The notes under the pieces are model-generated. The model ran no database searches and was not told the origin of the DNA. It was given only the letters and a program-made list of their open reading frames with translations. Shown here in pieces: positions 35,775 through 44,408 of a stretch of DNA of 64,000 nt (positions within the stretch are counted from its first letter, which is position 1; each line of letters begins with the position of its first letter). Source of the DNA: UBA4722 sp041690995 (GTDB lineage Bacteria; Pseudomonadota; Gammaproteobacteria; DSM-16500). Position numbers and translations under genes: made by a program. The stretch is from contig JBEPVM010000002.1 of the NCBI GenBank assembly GCA_041690995.1, positions 26,709 through 90,708 of the forward strand, in the 5' to 3' direction.

Positions 35775-37736
35775 TTATTTTCTATGCTGAACCCGCGTTG
35801 AAGAAGGGGAAGTAGTATTGGCCTCTGCCTCTTCTTTTTCTTCTTCTGACACTCTATTGTTCTGCACACGAGGAGCTGCTAGCAAACGGGATGGTGAGCC
35901 ACTGTTCCTTCTTTTTCTTTGGTTGTCCCTGCCGTGCAATTCCAGAATAACTTCTACATAACCACGTAATTTAGCTATATCTTGCGGCGTTCTTCCTTGG
36001 TTATCAGGCTCATTTAAGTTAGCTCCAAGCTCAATAAGCAGTCTGACCATCTGGAGATTATTTCGAAAAACTGCTATATGGAGAGGCGTTTGTCCCTTAA
36101 GATTTTTTCCGTTTAAATTGCTCCCTGCTTTTTCCAGATTTGCCGCAATTTTTTCATGACCGAAATAAGACACCAAATGCAGAAGTGTATTTCCTTCATT
36201 GTCTTGAGCATCGAGGGGGGCGCCTGATAAAATGAGTATCTGGACAATTTCCAGATAACCCTTGGCGGCGGCTATATGTAAAGGTGTTCTTCCCTTTGCA
36301 TTTCTCTCTCGCAATAAATCCTTATTTATCTTTTCTAATGCCAAAATAAAATTTGCATGACCAAAATAAGCAGCTATATGGGCAATGGTATCTCCTTGAG
36401 TATTTCTAGTGTCCAGCGCTATTCCTATTTTTGCTAACTTTTTAATACAATCCACATCTCCGTTTTGAACAGCTTCGTGAGTAAGCTTTTGCAGCGTACA
36501 AGGAAAAGGTTGAGCCAGATGGAGCAGGTCTGCGCGGTGCTTGTGAGGGCAAAAATAATATAACTCGCTAAACCACTTCTCTTTTCTTTGTTTTGCCAGG
36601 AAAGAGGTAAGAGGTTCTTTTTTTTGCTCTCCCTCTTCTTCGTATTGCACATGGCTCAACTCGCGAATGTTACTGGAGAAAAGAAAAATTTTTATATCAT
36701 TTATAGTCAGAGTTGTATGGTAATGTTCAAAATGGTCTAACGAGATATAGCCTTCGCGCTTTAATCGGTTCAATAAAGTGAGCTTAATATAAAATTCTAA
36801 TTCTCCTTCTTTTTTTAAAGTATATCCATGGTCTTCATCTTGATTAAAAAGATCTGCCAGATGGAAAGACATGTCATATCCATATAAATTTAATTTATTT
36901 ATTAATTTTTTTTGAGATGGCATCGAGCCATTTTCTAAAATTAAATTAGAAATATCTAAATTTCGATAGAGAATATTGATCACATTGTTGAGTGTCAGCA
37001 TCTCAATTATACGACCACGAAAGTTCTCAAAAACAGGATTCAAAATAGGATTATCTTCCATGCCTTCACAAAAAAAATCATTTACTTTGGTAATCATAAG
37101 CGCTTGCGAGAGATAATTTAACACTGCATTGACATAATGAATTTCATTGCCAGGGATTTGTGATAGCTCTGGATCCTGGTTAATAAAATCTAACACTACT
37201 TTTCGCGCAATTTCTTTTCGGATAGCTCTCAACTGAAAAGGAATATCGGCAGAAAGCTGTTCATGCGCATCCATGATATGGGTGTGGCTGCCGCCCGAAC
37301 AGACTTCTAATCCTTGAATGAAATGGCTGATTATATTTTTTTTCGCTTCCAGCGTTAGCGCGTTAATTTTAAGTAAGTTTAGTATCTTAGGAATGGTAGG
37401 AACGCCTTCTACATAGAGAGCGTAATGACTTTTTCCTATATTTTCTCGTTTAAGGAAATGAGTATCCAAGAAATTATTTAGAGTTTGTACAAGTGAATCT
37501 TTTAAATCACTCTCCTCGGCTTCGTTCCATGCTTCATCCACCCATTCAATCAATTTTTCCAAACACTCTATTGCTTCTTTTTTAAAGTCCTCAAATTTTT
37601 CACTTTCTAAGTATTCTTGTATCGTGTCTTTTGATTCAGGAAGAGAAAATTTATTTTCGACCTCTTCTTTAGATTTTTTAGGTGATCCAAAAAATTTGTC
37701 ACTTAGTAATGAATCCAGCGCGCCTCGTACGTTCAT
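35775..37736 (-). CDS. Ankyrin-repeat protein (effector candidate)
   Basis: 653 residues, no signal peptide or membrane helix. The N-terminal ~400 residues are helical and include CSGGSHTHI and GNEIHYVNAVL, echoing the ankyrin protein at 24336. About six ankyrin repeats occupy 415-602, for example GRTPLHIAAAKGYLEIVQIL, GNTLLHLVSYFGHEKIAANL and GQTPLHIAVFRNNLQMVRLL. A basic, low-complexity tail (RKRRNSGSPSR, Glu and Ser-rich) ends the protein. Ankyrin repeats mediate protein binding; with this N-terminal module the protein probably acts in a host, which is inference. Confidence 0.88.
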   Translation of the reverse strand: MNVRGALDSLLSDKFFGSPKKSKEEVENKFSLPESKDTIQEYLESEKFEDFKKEAIECLEKLIEWVDEAWNEAEESDLKDSLVQTLNNFLDTHFLKRENIGKSHYALYVEGVPTIPKILNLLKINALTLEAKKNIISHFIQGLEVCSGGSHTHIMDAHEQLSADIPFQLRAIRKEIARKVVLDFINQDPELSQIPGNEIHYVNAVLNYLSQALMITKVNDFFCEGMEDNPILNPVFENFRGRIIEMLTLNNVINILYRNLDISNLILENGSMPSQKKLINKLNLYGYDMSFHLADLFNQDEDHGYTLKKEGELEFYIKLTLLNRLKREGYISLDHFEHYHTTLTINDIKIFLFSSNIRELSHVQYEEEGEQKKEPLTSFLAKQRKEKWFSELYYFCPHKHRADLLHLAQPFPCTLQKLTHEAVQNGDVDCIKKLAKIGIALDTRNTQGDTIAHIAAYFGHANFILALEKINKDLLRERNAKGRTPLHIAAAKGYLEIVQILILSGAPLDAQDNEGNTLLHLVSYFGHEKIAANLEKAGSNLNGKNLKGQTPLHIAVFRNNLQMVRLLIELGANLNEPDNQGRTPQDIAKLRGYVEVILELHGRDNQRKRRNSGSPSRLLAAPRVQNNRVSEEEKEEAEANTTSPSSTRVQHRK

Positions 37737-38179
37737 TTTTTATCCACCCCGTGTTGGTTTTTTTCTATTTTTATGCGCCGCTTTTTTATAGAGCGGCTAG
37801 CATCGATAATTTTATATAAGTAATTTAATTAAACATAAATAAATATATTGATATAAAATAAATCAAAACGAATAGAAAATCCATACAATTTTTGTTAAAT
37901 TTCAAATGGATGGTTCATATTTTAACCAATAGGAGATGGACGTAGAGCTAAGCGATTGATTTCATTCTCACACGGTCTTCAACAGTACACGATGCGTCCA
38001 TAAGACACGATACGTGAAGTTCTGAAAAAATTTAAGTGATGCGGATTTCTTTGTCGGCCGAGATTGCCTATACCACAAAAATAATAGTCAAAAGGAGGAG
38101 GAATGGAAATCTTCAAGCGTGCAGCACTCGCTATTTAAGCGTATAATGAAACATACAAAAAAACAGGGGAGATACTGTT
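37737..38179. other. Gene-poor gap with a hairpin and a short leader-like ORF
   Basis: AT-rich. A 6-bp hairpin, GCCGCT (37777-37782) with AGCGGC (37792-37797), lies upstream of the ankyrin gene on its strand. At 38091-38102 a very strong AAAGGAGGAGG site precedes ATG 38103, but that frame ends after 11 codons (MEIFKRAALAI). Reading on in the same frame reaches a TGA that overlaps the ATG of the next gene at 38180. I see no other gene. Confidence 0.5.
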
Positions 38180-38905
38180 ATGAAACAAACACGTCCTACT
38201 CTTATTTTACACCCTTTACATCATACGACTGCGGATATTGTAAGGTGCTTCACGCTAGGTAAGCCTTTAACGCCTGACCAGGTCAATTTCCTGGATTGGC
38301 ATCAAGCGCAGCTCAGCAATCCAGAATTTGATCCTATTTTAAAATATTACTTAAAATCACGTAGTGACCATCAAAATAATTTGCATGCGTCATTTCTGTT
38401 GCCACACGAAAAAATGAACCGTGAATCCATTGCATTATTAAAAAAACGTTTAGCTATTATGCTGCAAGCAAATCCCGAGCATCGCGTAGTAATGAGTTTG
38501 ACCCAGGAACAACTATTAAAATTTAAAGAATACACCATACAGGACCTAATTTTCTGGCATGGTAACCAATTCCTCACTGGCGCTCCTTTTTATCCAGGCG
38601 GCACACCACCGCTCATTCTTTTTCAGTGGGGTAATTATTTTGGCATTGTAAAATATGTAGTGATTGCGGGAGAAAAAGCGGTAATGGGAAATTTACTACT
38701 TTATTTTGAAGACAGGCAAGAACGTAGCCTCGACCGCTGTGTATCAGATTATCAAAAGCACATGGCAACCGACCTGGAGTTACAAACTAACCTACTTCAC
38801 AATAAAGAAATCATAAAATCTGATGATCCACAATTCATTAAAACACCCGAATTAACGTTGTCTAAATCCTATTTGATTGACCATTTGCCAGCGCTAACCC
38901 CGTAG
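38180..38905 (+). CDS. Unknown soluble protein
   Basis: 241 residues starting MKQTRPTLILHPLHHTTADI. No signal peptide, membrane helix or motif I recognise. Aromatic-rich middle (LIFWHGNQFLTGAPFYPGGT, then LILFQWGNYFGIVKYVVIAG) looks like a compact beta-rich fold. An AGGGGAGA site precedes the ATG. Codon use resembles its neighbours, so it is likely a real gene, possibly lineage-specific. Convergent with topA. Confidence 0.6.
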   Translation: MKQTRPTLILHPLHHTTADIVRCFTLGKPLTPDQVNFLDWHQAQLSNPEFDPILKYYLKSRSDHQNNLHASFLLPHEKMNRESIALLKKRLAIMLQANPEHRVVMSLTQEQLLKFKEYTIQDLIFWHGNQFLTGAPFYPGGTPPLILFQWGNYFGIVKYVVIAGEKAVMGNLLLYFEDRQERSLDRCVSDYQKHMATDLELQTNLLHNKEIIKSDDPQFIKTPELTLSKSYLIDHLPALTP

Positions 38906-38958
38906 AAAAATCTAAAGGGTAAAAACTTAAACTTAAGTTGCAGGCTCTGCTGTATGCA

Positions 38959-41253
38959 TCACTCCGCTTCTTTAATATCCATCGGCTTACTAAAATCACA
39001 AGGTTTTTTCGGGCAGGCTAATTCAGTGCCACGTTTTACGGTAGTTTTAATCGTTAAAATAGGCCAAGCGCATTTAGGACACGCTTGAGCGACAGGTTCA
39101 TTCCAAACAGCGTATTTACAATCAGGATAGCGAGCGCAGGAAAAAAATATTTTACCCATGCGTGATTTACGTTTTAATATTTTACCCTGACTACAGTCAG
39201 GACAATCCACACCTGTATCGACAGGTTTTTGAAGCGATTCGATATATTTGCAATTAGGATAGCTACTACAGCCAATAAATTTACCATAACGACCCACACG
39301 AAGTTGTAAAGGGCCCTGACATTGCGGGCAACTTCTGCCATCCACAATGTCAGCAGTCACAGCTGCATTTTTATCTTCATCCATGCTACGTGTGTAATTG
39401 CATTCAGGGTAGGCTGTACAGCCAATAAAACGGCTATGACGTCCTAAACGAATAGATAAAGGTTTAGCACATTGCGGGCAGGCTTCATTTAATGCTTCTT
39501 GCGTAACGTCACTGCGTTTTACTGTTTCTAACACATCATCCACCAAATTTTTAAACGGTTTCCAAAACTCACTCAATAGAGGGATCCATTCTTTTTCACC
39601 ACACGCGACAGAGTCTAATTCATCCTCAAGCTTGGCAGTAAAATCATAATCGACATAGCGCGTAAAATGCTGCGTTAAAAATTTATTCACGATACGCCCC
39701 ACATCGGTCGGCTTAAACCGTTTATTTTCTAGCAAAACGTATTCACGATGTTGCAAGGTGTAAATAATAGCTGCGTAAGTAGAGGGCCGACCAATGCCAT
39801 ATTCTTCTAGAGTCTTAATTAAAGTGGCCTCAGAATAGCGAGGAGGCGGTTCAGTGAAATGCTGGTTACACACTATCGCAGTGAGATCAATGATATCCCC
39901 TTCGGTTAATGGAGGGAGAAGGCGATCCTCATCATGATCCGTTTTTTTGTCATCCACATCTTCACGATACACTAACATGAAGCCTGGATCAGTAATCACA
40001 GAGCCTGTGGCATGATAGATATTATTTTCGCCGCCTGTTAAATCCACTGAAACCGTATCAATGGTCGCATGAATCATTTGGCAGGAAACGGTTCGCTTCC
40101 AAATAAGATCATAAAGTTTAAATTGCTCGGGATTTAAATGATCTTTGATGTTTTCAGGTAAGTGCAGCACGGAAGTAGGACGAATAGCCTCGTGTGCTTC
40201 CTGTGCATTTTTCGCTTTTGTTTTATAAACACGCGGCTCAGCAGGGACTTGATCTTTACCATATCGGCTACCAATAAAGCGACGAATTTCAGCAATGGCT
40301 TCTTCGGCCAAATTAACCGAGTCAGTGCGCATATAAGAAATTAAACCAACTGCACCTGCGCCAATATCAATACCTTCATACAGTTGTTGTGCAGTACGCA
40401 TTGTGCGTTGTGCAGTAAATCCTAATTTACGTGCAGCTTCTTGTTGCAAAGTCGAAGTTGTAAAAGGCGCTGCTGGATTACGCTTGCGTTGTTTTTTCTC
40501 GACTTTAATAACATGTAATTTGCCATGAGCGGCTTTGAGTAATTGGCTTTTAACATCTTCTGCCTGCTCTGTTGTTGTAATCGTAAACTGTTCGAGTTTT
40601 TTGCCTTGATAGAGAGTGAGTTTTGCATTAAATGCTTGGCCGGAGGTGGCTGCTTCAGCCACAATACTCCAGTATTCTTGACTGACGAATTTTTCAATTT
40701 CTTCTTCACGTTCAGAAATCATACGTAATGCTGGGCTTTGCACACGTCCAGCCGATAAACCACGCCGTATTTTACGCCATAAGAGCGGGGATAAATTAAA
40801 GCCTACTAAATAATCCAATGCACGACGTGCTTGTTGTGCATTGACTAAATCCATAGAAATTTCACGTGGATGTTCAATAGCGGCTTTGACTGCCGCATGA
40901 GTAATTTCGTGAAACACAACACGATGCGTTTCTTTATTTTTTAAGGCTTTCTTTTCTTGTAAAATACAATAAACATGCCAAGAAATCGCTTCGCCTTCGC
41001 GATCAGGGTCAGTCGCTAAGTAAAGTGTATCTGCTTTTTTCATTGCAGCTACAATGGCAGTGACATGCTTACTATTTTTTTCGATCAATGCGTAATGCAT
41101 TTTGAATTTATGAGCAGGATCAACAGCCCCTTCTTTAGGCAATAAATCTCGTACATGGCCGTAGGATGCCATCACAGTGAAATCAGACCCAAGATATTTC
41201 TTAATTGTTTTCGCTTTAGCAGGTGATTCAACAATAACTAAATTTTTTGGCAT
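38959..41253 (-). CDS. topA: DNA topoisomerase I
   Basis: 764 residues. Relaxes negative supercoils (type IA). The Toprim domain opens KNLVIVESPAKAKTIKKYLG and includes LATDPDREGEAISWH; catalytic Tyr is at about 307 in ISYMRTDSVNLA. Several C-terminal four-Cys zinc ribbons follow from about 580 (CPQCAKPLSIRLGRHSRFIGC, CPQCQGPLQLRVGRYGKF, CPDCSQGKILKRKSRMG, and a last CPKCAW unit). ATG 41253 is preferred to 41262 because AAGGA then sits at proper distance. Follows smg and dprA on the same strand, as in E. coli relatives. Confidence 0.97.
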   Translation of the reverse strand: MPKNLVIVESPAKAKTIKKYLGSDFTVMASYGHVRDLLPKEGAVDPAHKFKMHYALIEKNSKHVTAIVAAMKKADTLYLATDPDREGEAISWHVYCILQEKKALKNKETHRVVFHEITHAAVKAAIEHPREISMDLVNAQQARRALDYLVGFNLSPLLWRKIRRGLSAGRVQSPALRMISEREEEIEKFVSQEYWSIVAEAATSGQAFNAKLTLYQGKKLEQFTITTTEQAEDVKSQLLKAAHGKLHVIKVEKKQRKRNPAAPFTTSTLQQEAARKLGFTAQRTMRTAQQLYEGIDIGAGAVGLISYMRTDSVNLAEEAIAEIRRFIGSRYGKDQVPAEPRVYKTKAKNAQEAHEAIRPTSVLHLPENIKDHLNPEQFKLYDLIWKRTVSCQMIHATIDTVSVDLTGGENNIYHATGSVITDPGFMLVYREDVDDKKTDHDEDRLLPPLTEGDIIDLTAIVCNQHFTEPPPRYSEATLIKTLEEYGIGRPSTYAAIIYTLQHREYVLLENKRFKPTDVGRIVNKFLTQHFTRYVDYDFTAKLEDELDSVACGEKEWIPLLSEFWKPFKNLVDDVLETVKRSDVTQEALNEACPQCAKPLSIRLGRHSRFIGCTAYPECNYTRSMDEDKNAAVTADIVDGRSCPQCQGPLQLRVGRYGKFIGCSSYPNCKYIESLQKPVDTGVDCPDCSQGKILKRKSRMGKIFFSCARYPDCKYAVWNEPVAQACPKCAWPILTIKTTVKRGTELACPKKPCDFSKPMDIKEAE

Positions 41254-41267
41254 ACAACACATCTTCC

Positions 41268-41741
41268 TTAATGTATCACATCTGGCGCATCCGCCAAGAC
41301 CATCTCTTGCATCAGAGATAACGCTGATTTCTTATCAGGTTGATTGAATAACACCATGAGCACAACCCATTTGATACGCCCTATATCGACTTCGTTGTAA
41401 TCCAATGCCATGAGACGATCAATAACCATTTCACGACTGATGGGGTCAAGCACGCCAATTTTTTCTAAATATAACAATAAGCCACGACCCTCAACACCCA
41501 AGTGTTCTGCTTCTTCAGGTAAGTAATGCCGTATGGCCAATGCAGTGAGTTTATGCCGAGGCACAACGGTTAATTGGAATTGAATAAGCCCATCAAGCCA
41601 ATGCAAAGCACGGGCAACTTCATAACGGTCAAACCCAATCCTTTCCAGCTCAAGGACAATAGTTTCATTGTCTGCTCTCAGAGCAGCTGTACTATTCATA
41701 TAGTTTTCAAATAAAAACATTAATACTTCAAACATAGTCAC
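41268..41741 (-). CDS. smg: Smg family protein (DUF494)
   Basis: 157 residues, the usual length. MFEVLMFLFENYM at the start and GFDRYEVARALHWLDGL are typical of Smg, whose function is unknown; its gene commonly lies between dprA and topA, as here. It ends 15 nt before the topA start. Confidence 0.92.
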   Translation of the reverse strand: MTMFEVLMFLFENYMNSTAALRADNETIVLELERIGFDRYEVARALHWLDGLIQFQLTVVPRHKLTALAIRHYLPEEAEHLGVEGRGLLLYLEKIGVLDPISREMVIDRLMALDYNEVDIGRIKWVVLMVLFNQPDKKSALSLMQEMVLADAPDVIH

Positions 41742-41754
41742 CCATTAAATGACG

Positions 41755-42861
41755 TTATATGCGTTGATATCCGCCACGAACCGTTTGCAAAAAACCTTGC
41801 AGCTCTAAGGACAACAGCATGGAGGAAACTTCGCTTGCCGTCAATCCACTACGTATGATAATTGTATCCAATGATGTGGCTTCATAACCCACTTGTGCAA
41901 GTAATGCTCGTACAGGAGGTGCGAGTGTATCATGCTTTTTTGGGTCTGCGATACTCTTTATCGGCGTTTTTGCGGATGAAAGTGCCGCGTATAATGTGCC
42001 TAATTCTTCCAGGATGTCTGTAGCAGTTTCCACTAATTTTGCGCCTTGACGAATTAAATGATGGCAGCCATGGGTGAGAGGGTTATGAATAGAGCCTGGG
42101 ATGGCAAATATTTCACGACCTTGTTCATTAGCATAACGAGCAGTGATGAGTGAACCACTGCGCAAAGCTGCCTCTACCACAAGAACGCCCAGGCTAAGTC
42201 CGCTAATAGTGCGGTTTCGGCGAGGAAAATGGTTTGCTTTAGGAGGTTCAAAGGGTGAAAATTCAGAAACCAGCAAGCCCTTCGATGTAATATCTTCCGC
42301 TAATTTTCGATGGCTATGGGGGTAAATATAATTTAATCCTGTACCAAAAACAGCAAGTGTTTTACCACCCGTGTCTAGCGCACCTCGATGACTCGCGGCA
42401 TCAATGCCTAAAGCAAGTCCGCTTGTAATATGCAACCCCGCTTTGACCAAGGCAGCAGCAAAATGATATGCAAGCTCTCTGCCCGAGGGAGTGGGATTAC
42501 GAGAACCGACAATCGCTAATTGAGGTTGATTTAATAAAGTGATGTCGCCACGGACATATAATACTAAAGGCGCATCTGGTATTTCTCGTAATAATTTGGG
42601 ATAAGCAGGGTCAACACACGTGATAATGGCACACGTGTTTTTTTCGCACCAGGCTAAATCTTTTTCAGCAGCTTCCCAATCAGGATTTTGCAGTGCATAA
42701 ATTTGTTTTGTTGAAAGTCCTGCATTCGCCAATGCTGATTGAGTCGCAGTGAATAAGGCATGAATATCGCCAAACAATGCCAGCCAGGCATGAAAAGTGA
42801 CGGGACCTATTTCTGGTAAGCGTGTTGCCGCTAGCCAGTAGAGTGTGTTTTGGTGTGGCAT
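41755..42861 (-). CDS. dprA: DNA-processing protein DprA/Smf
   Basis: 368 residues. Loads RecA on incoming single-stranded DNA during natural transformation. Rossmann-like core with VGSRNPTPSGRELAYHFA, ITSGLALGIDAASHRGAL and VFGTGLNYIYPHSHRKLAED; a winged-helix-like C-terminal domain (about 300-368). First of the dprA-smg-topA cluster. Suggests the organism is or was naturally competent. Confidence 0.95.
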   Translation of the reverse strand: MPHQNTLYWLAATRLPEIGPVTFHAWLALFGDIHALFTATQSALANAGLSTKQIYALQNPDWEAAEKDLAWCEKNTCAIITCVDPAYPKLLREIPDAPLVLYVRGDITLLNQPQLAIVGSRNPTPSGRELAYHFAAALVKAGLHITSGLALGIDAASHRGALDTGGKTLAVFGTGLNYIYPHSHRKLAEDITSKGLLVSEFSPFEPPKANHFPRRNRTISGLSLGVLVVEAALRSGSLITARYANEQGREIFAIPGSIHNPLTHGCHHLIRQGAKLVETATDILEELGTLYAALSSAKTPIKSIADPKKHDTLAPPVRALLAQVGYEATSLDTIIIRSGLTASEVSSMLLSLELQGFLQTVRGGYQRI

Positions 42862-43197
42862 GTTAGTTAAGTATCCATTTCAAAATGGTCGGGTTTTCTA
42901 TAGTGTGGAACTGCAAGAAAGTAATGGTGAGGAGGGGCGTGAATTTTATGCAATATCTATGTAAATTATTGATAATTAATCTATATTTTAAAAAAATTAC
43001 TTCGACCATTCTAAACAACTTTGCAGAAAAGTCAAGACTAATCCGCAATCTGTTGCAGATTAGTCGGATTTTGCTAAATGATTGGCATGCACAGGGATGG
43101 TTCAGTGAGATGAACATTCTCGGAACGGTCAATGTAGTTTGCGGTTTATCATCCCAGCACCTATTTGGACAGGAAACAGAACATTCACCTTTAATAT
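42862..43197. other. Gap between nhaA and dprA with a strong hairpin
   Basis: No convincing gene in either strand. At 43036-43065 GACTAATC and GATTAGTC pair, extended inward by GCAA and TTGC, making about 12 bp with one mismatch and a TCTG loop. It may end nhaA transcription on the minus strand. The rest is AT-rich. Confidence 0.5.
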
Positions 43198-44325
43198 TCA
43201 TTGTTTGGCAAGAACGATAGAACCCAACAAACCTGATAATATCGAGGCTAGCAGCACCCCCAAACGGACTTTCACTAAATAAAAAGAGGCGTCATTTTCA
43301 AAAGTCAGTGAGCCAATAAATAAACTCATCGTAAAACCAATGCCGCACAGTACCGCGACACCATATAATTGTCGCCAAGAGGAGTGGGTCGGTAACACAG
43401 CCCATTTAAGTTTGACCATCAACCAGGTGAAACCCAAAACGCCTATTTGCTTACCTAAAAAAAGCCCCGCGACAATACCCAACGTAACCGAATCCATTAG
43501 CATATTGAGTGATAATCCGTGAAGTGACACGCCTGCATTCGCAAATGCAAAGAGTGGCATGACACAATAAACGACCCAGGGATGTAATATTCCTTCTAAT
43601 TTTTTTAAGGGAGAGGGGTGGTTATCTTGCTGCTGGCGTAAAGGTATCATGAATGCTAGCAATACACCTGCTATTGTGACATGCACTCCCGATTTCAATA
43701 GACAAACCCATAACAACACACCTGACAAAAGGTAAGGCGCCAGGCGATAGACACCTGCGCGATTCAAACACCCCAATAGACACAGTGTAACGCAAGTCAA
43801 TAAAATCCATACCCAAGATAGCGTATGTGTGTGAAAGACCGCAATGATAATAATGGCGCCTATATCATCAAAAATAGCCAATGCCATTAAAAATAAACGC
43901 AAGCTTAACGGGATGCGATGATTGAATAGCGATAATATGCCTAGTGCAAAGGCAATGTCCGTTGCGACAGGAATAGCCCAGCCTTTTAAGCCAATCACAG
44001 AATGTTGGTTTAATACGCTATAAATAAACGCTGGCACGAGCATACCACCCAAAGCTGCAACACCCGGCAATGTCATTTTGGCAATGCTGGATAATTCGCC
44101 TATCAGGATTTCTCGTTTTAATTCCAAACCAATTAAAAGAAAAAAAACAGTCATTAAGAGTTCATTCATCTCTGATGATGTTTGGAATAGTTTTTGGTAA
44201 AAACCGCTCAAAGGGGAGTTGCTGAGAGCCAGTGCAACGAATGCCACAACAAGTAATACAATACCGCCAGAAGCTTCCAGATGTAGAAATCGGCGGACTG
44301 TGTTCAATAAATGTGATTTTGACAT
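43198..44325 (-). CDS. nhaA: Na+/H+ antiporter NhaA
   Basis: 375 residues, about twelve membrane helices. Exchanges internal Na+ for two H+. The essential Asp residues are seen in ATDIAFALGILSLF and FDDIGAIIIIAVFHT (the E. coli Asp163/Asp164 pair). Starts MSKSHLLNTVRRFLHLEASG, a typical NhaA N-terminus. Monocistronic. Confidence 0.96.
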   Translation of the reverse strand: MSKSHLLNTVRRFLHLEASGGIVLLVVAFVALALSNSPLSGFYQKLFQTSSEMNELLMTVFFLLIGLELKREILIGELSSIAKMTLPGVAALGGMLVPAFIYSVLNQHSVIGLKGWAIPVATDIAFALGILSLFNHRIPLSLRLFLMALAIFDDIGAIIIIAVFHTHTLSWVWILLTCVTLCLLGCLNRAGVYRLAPYLLSGVLLWVCLLKSGVHVTIAGVLLAFMIPLRQQQDNHPSPLKKLEGILHPWVVYCVMPLFAFANAGVSLHGLSLNMLMDSVTLGIVAGLFLGKQIGVLGFTWLMVKLKWAVLPTHSSWRQLYGVAVLCGIGFTMSLFIGSLTFENDASFYLVKVRLGVLLASILSGLLGSIVLAKQ

Positions 44326-44408
44326 TATCTCTAGGTTACTTCCCTATACGCTAAATGGTAAGGTAGATGAGACGCGTTTTTTGCGCATCGTCATCTACCA
44401 AATCAAAA

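Noticed and set aside
42885..43220. 111-codon plus-strand ORF and an overlapping 112-codon minus-strand ORF between nhaA and dprA
   Set aside because: Neither has a ribosome-binding site, a recognisable domain, or protein-like composition. They run through a hairpin and into nhaA.
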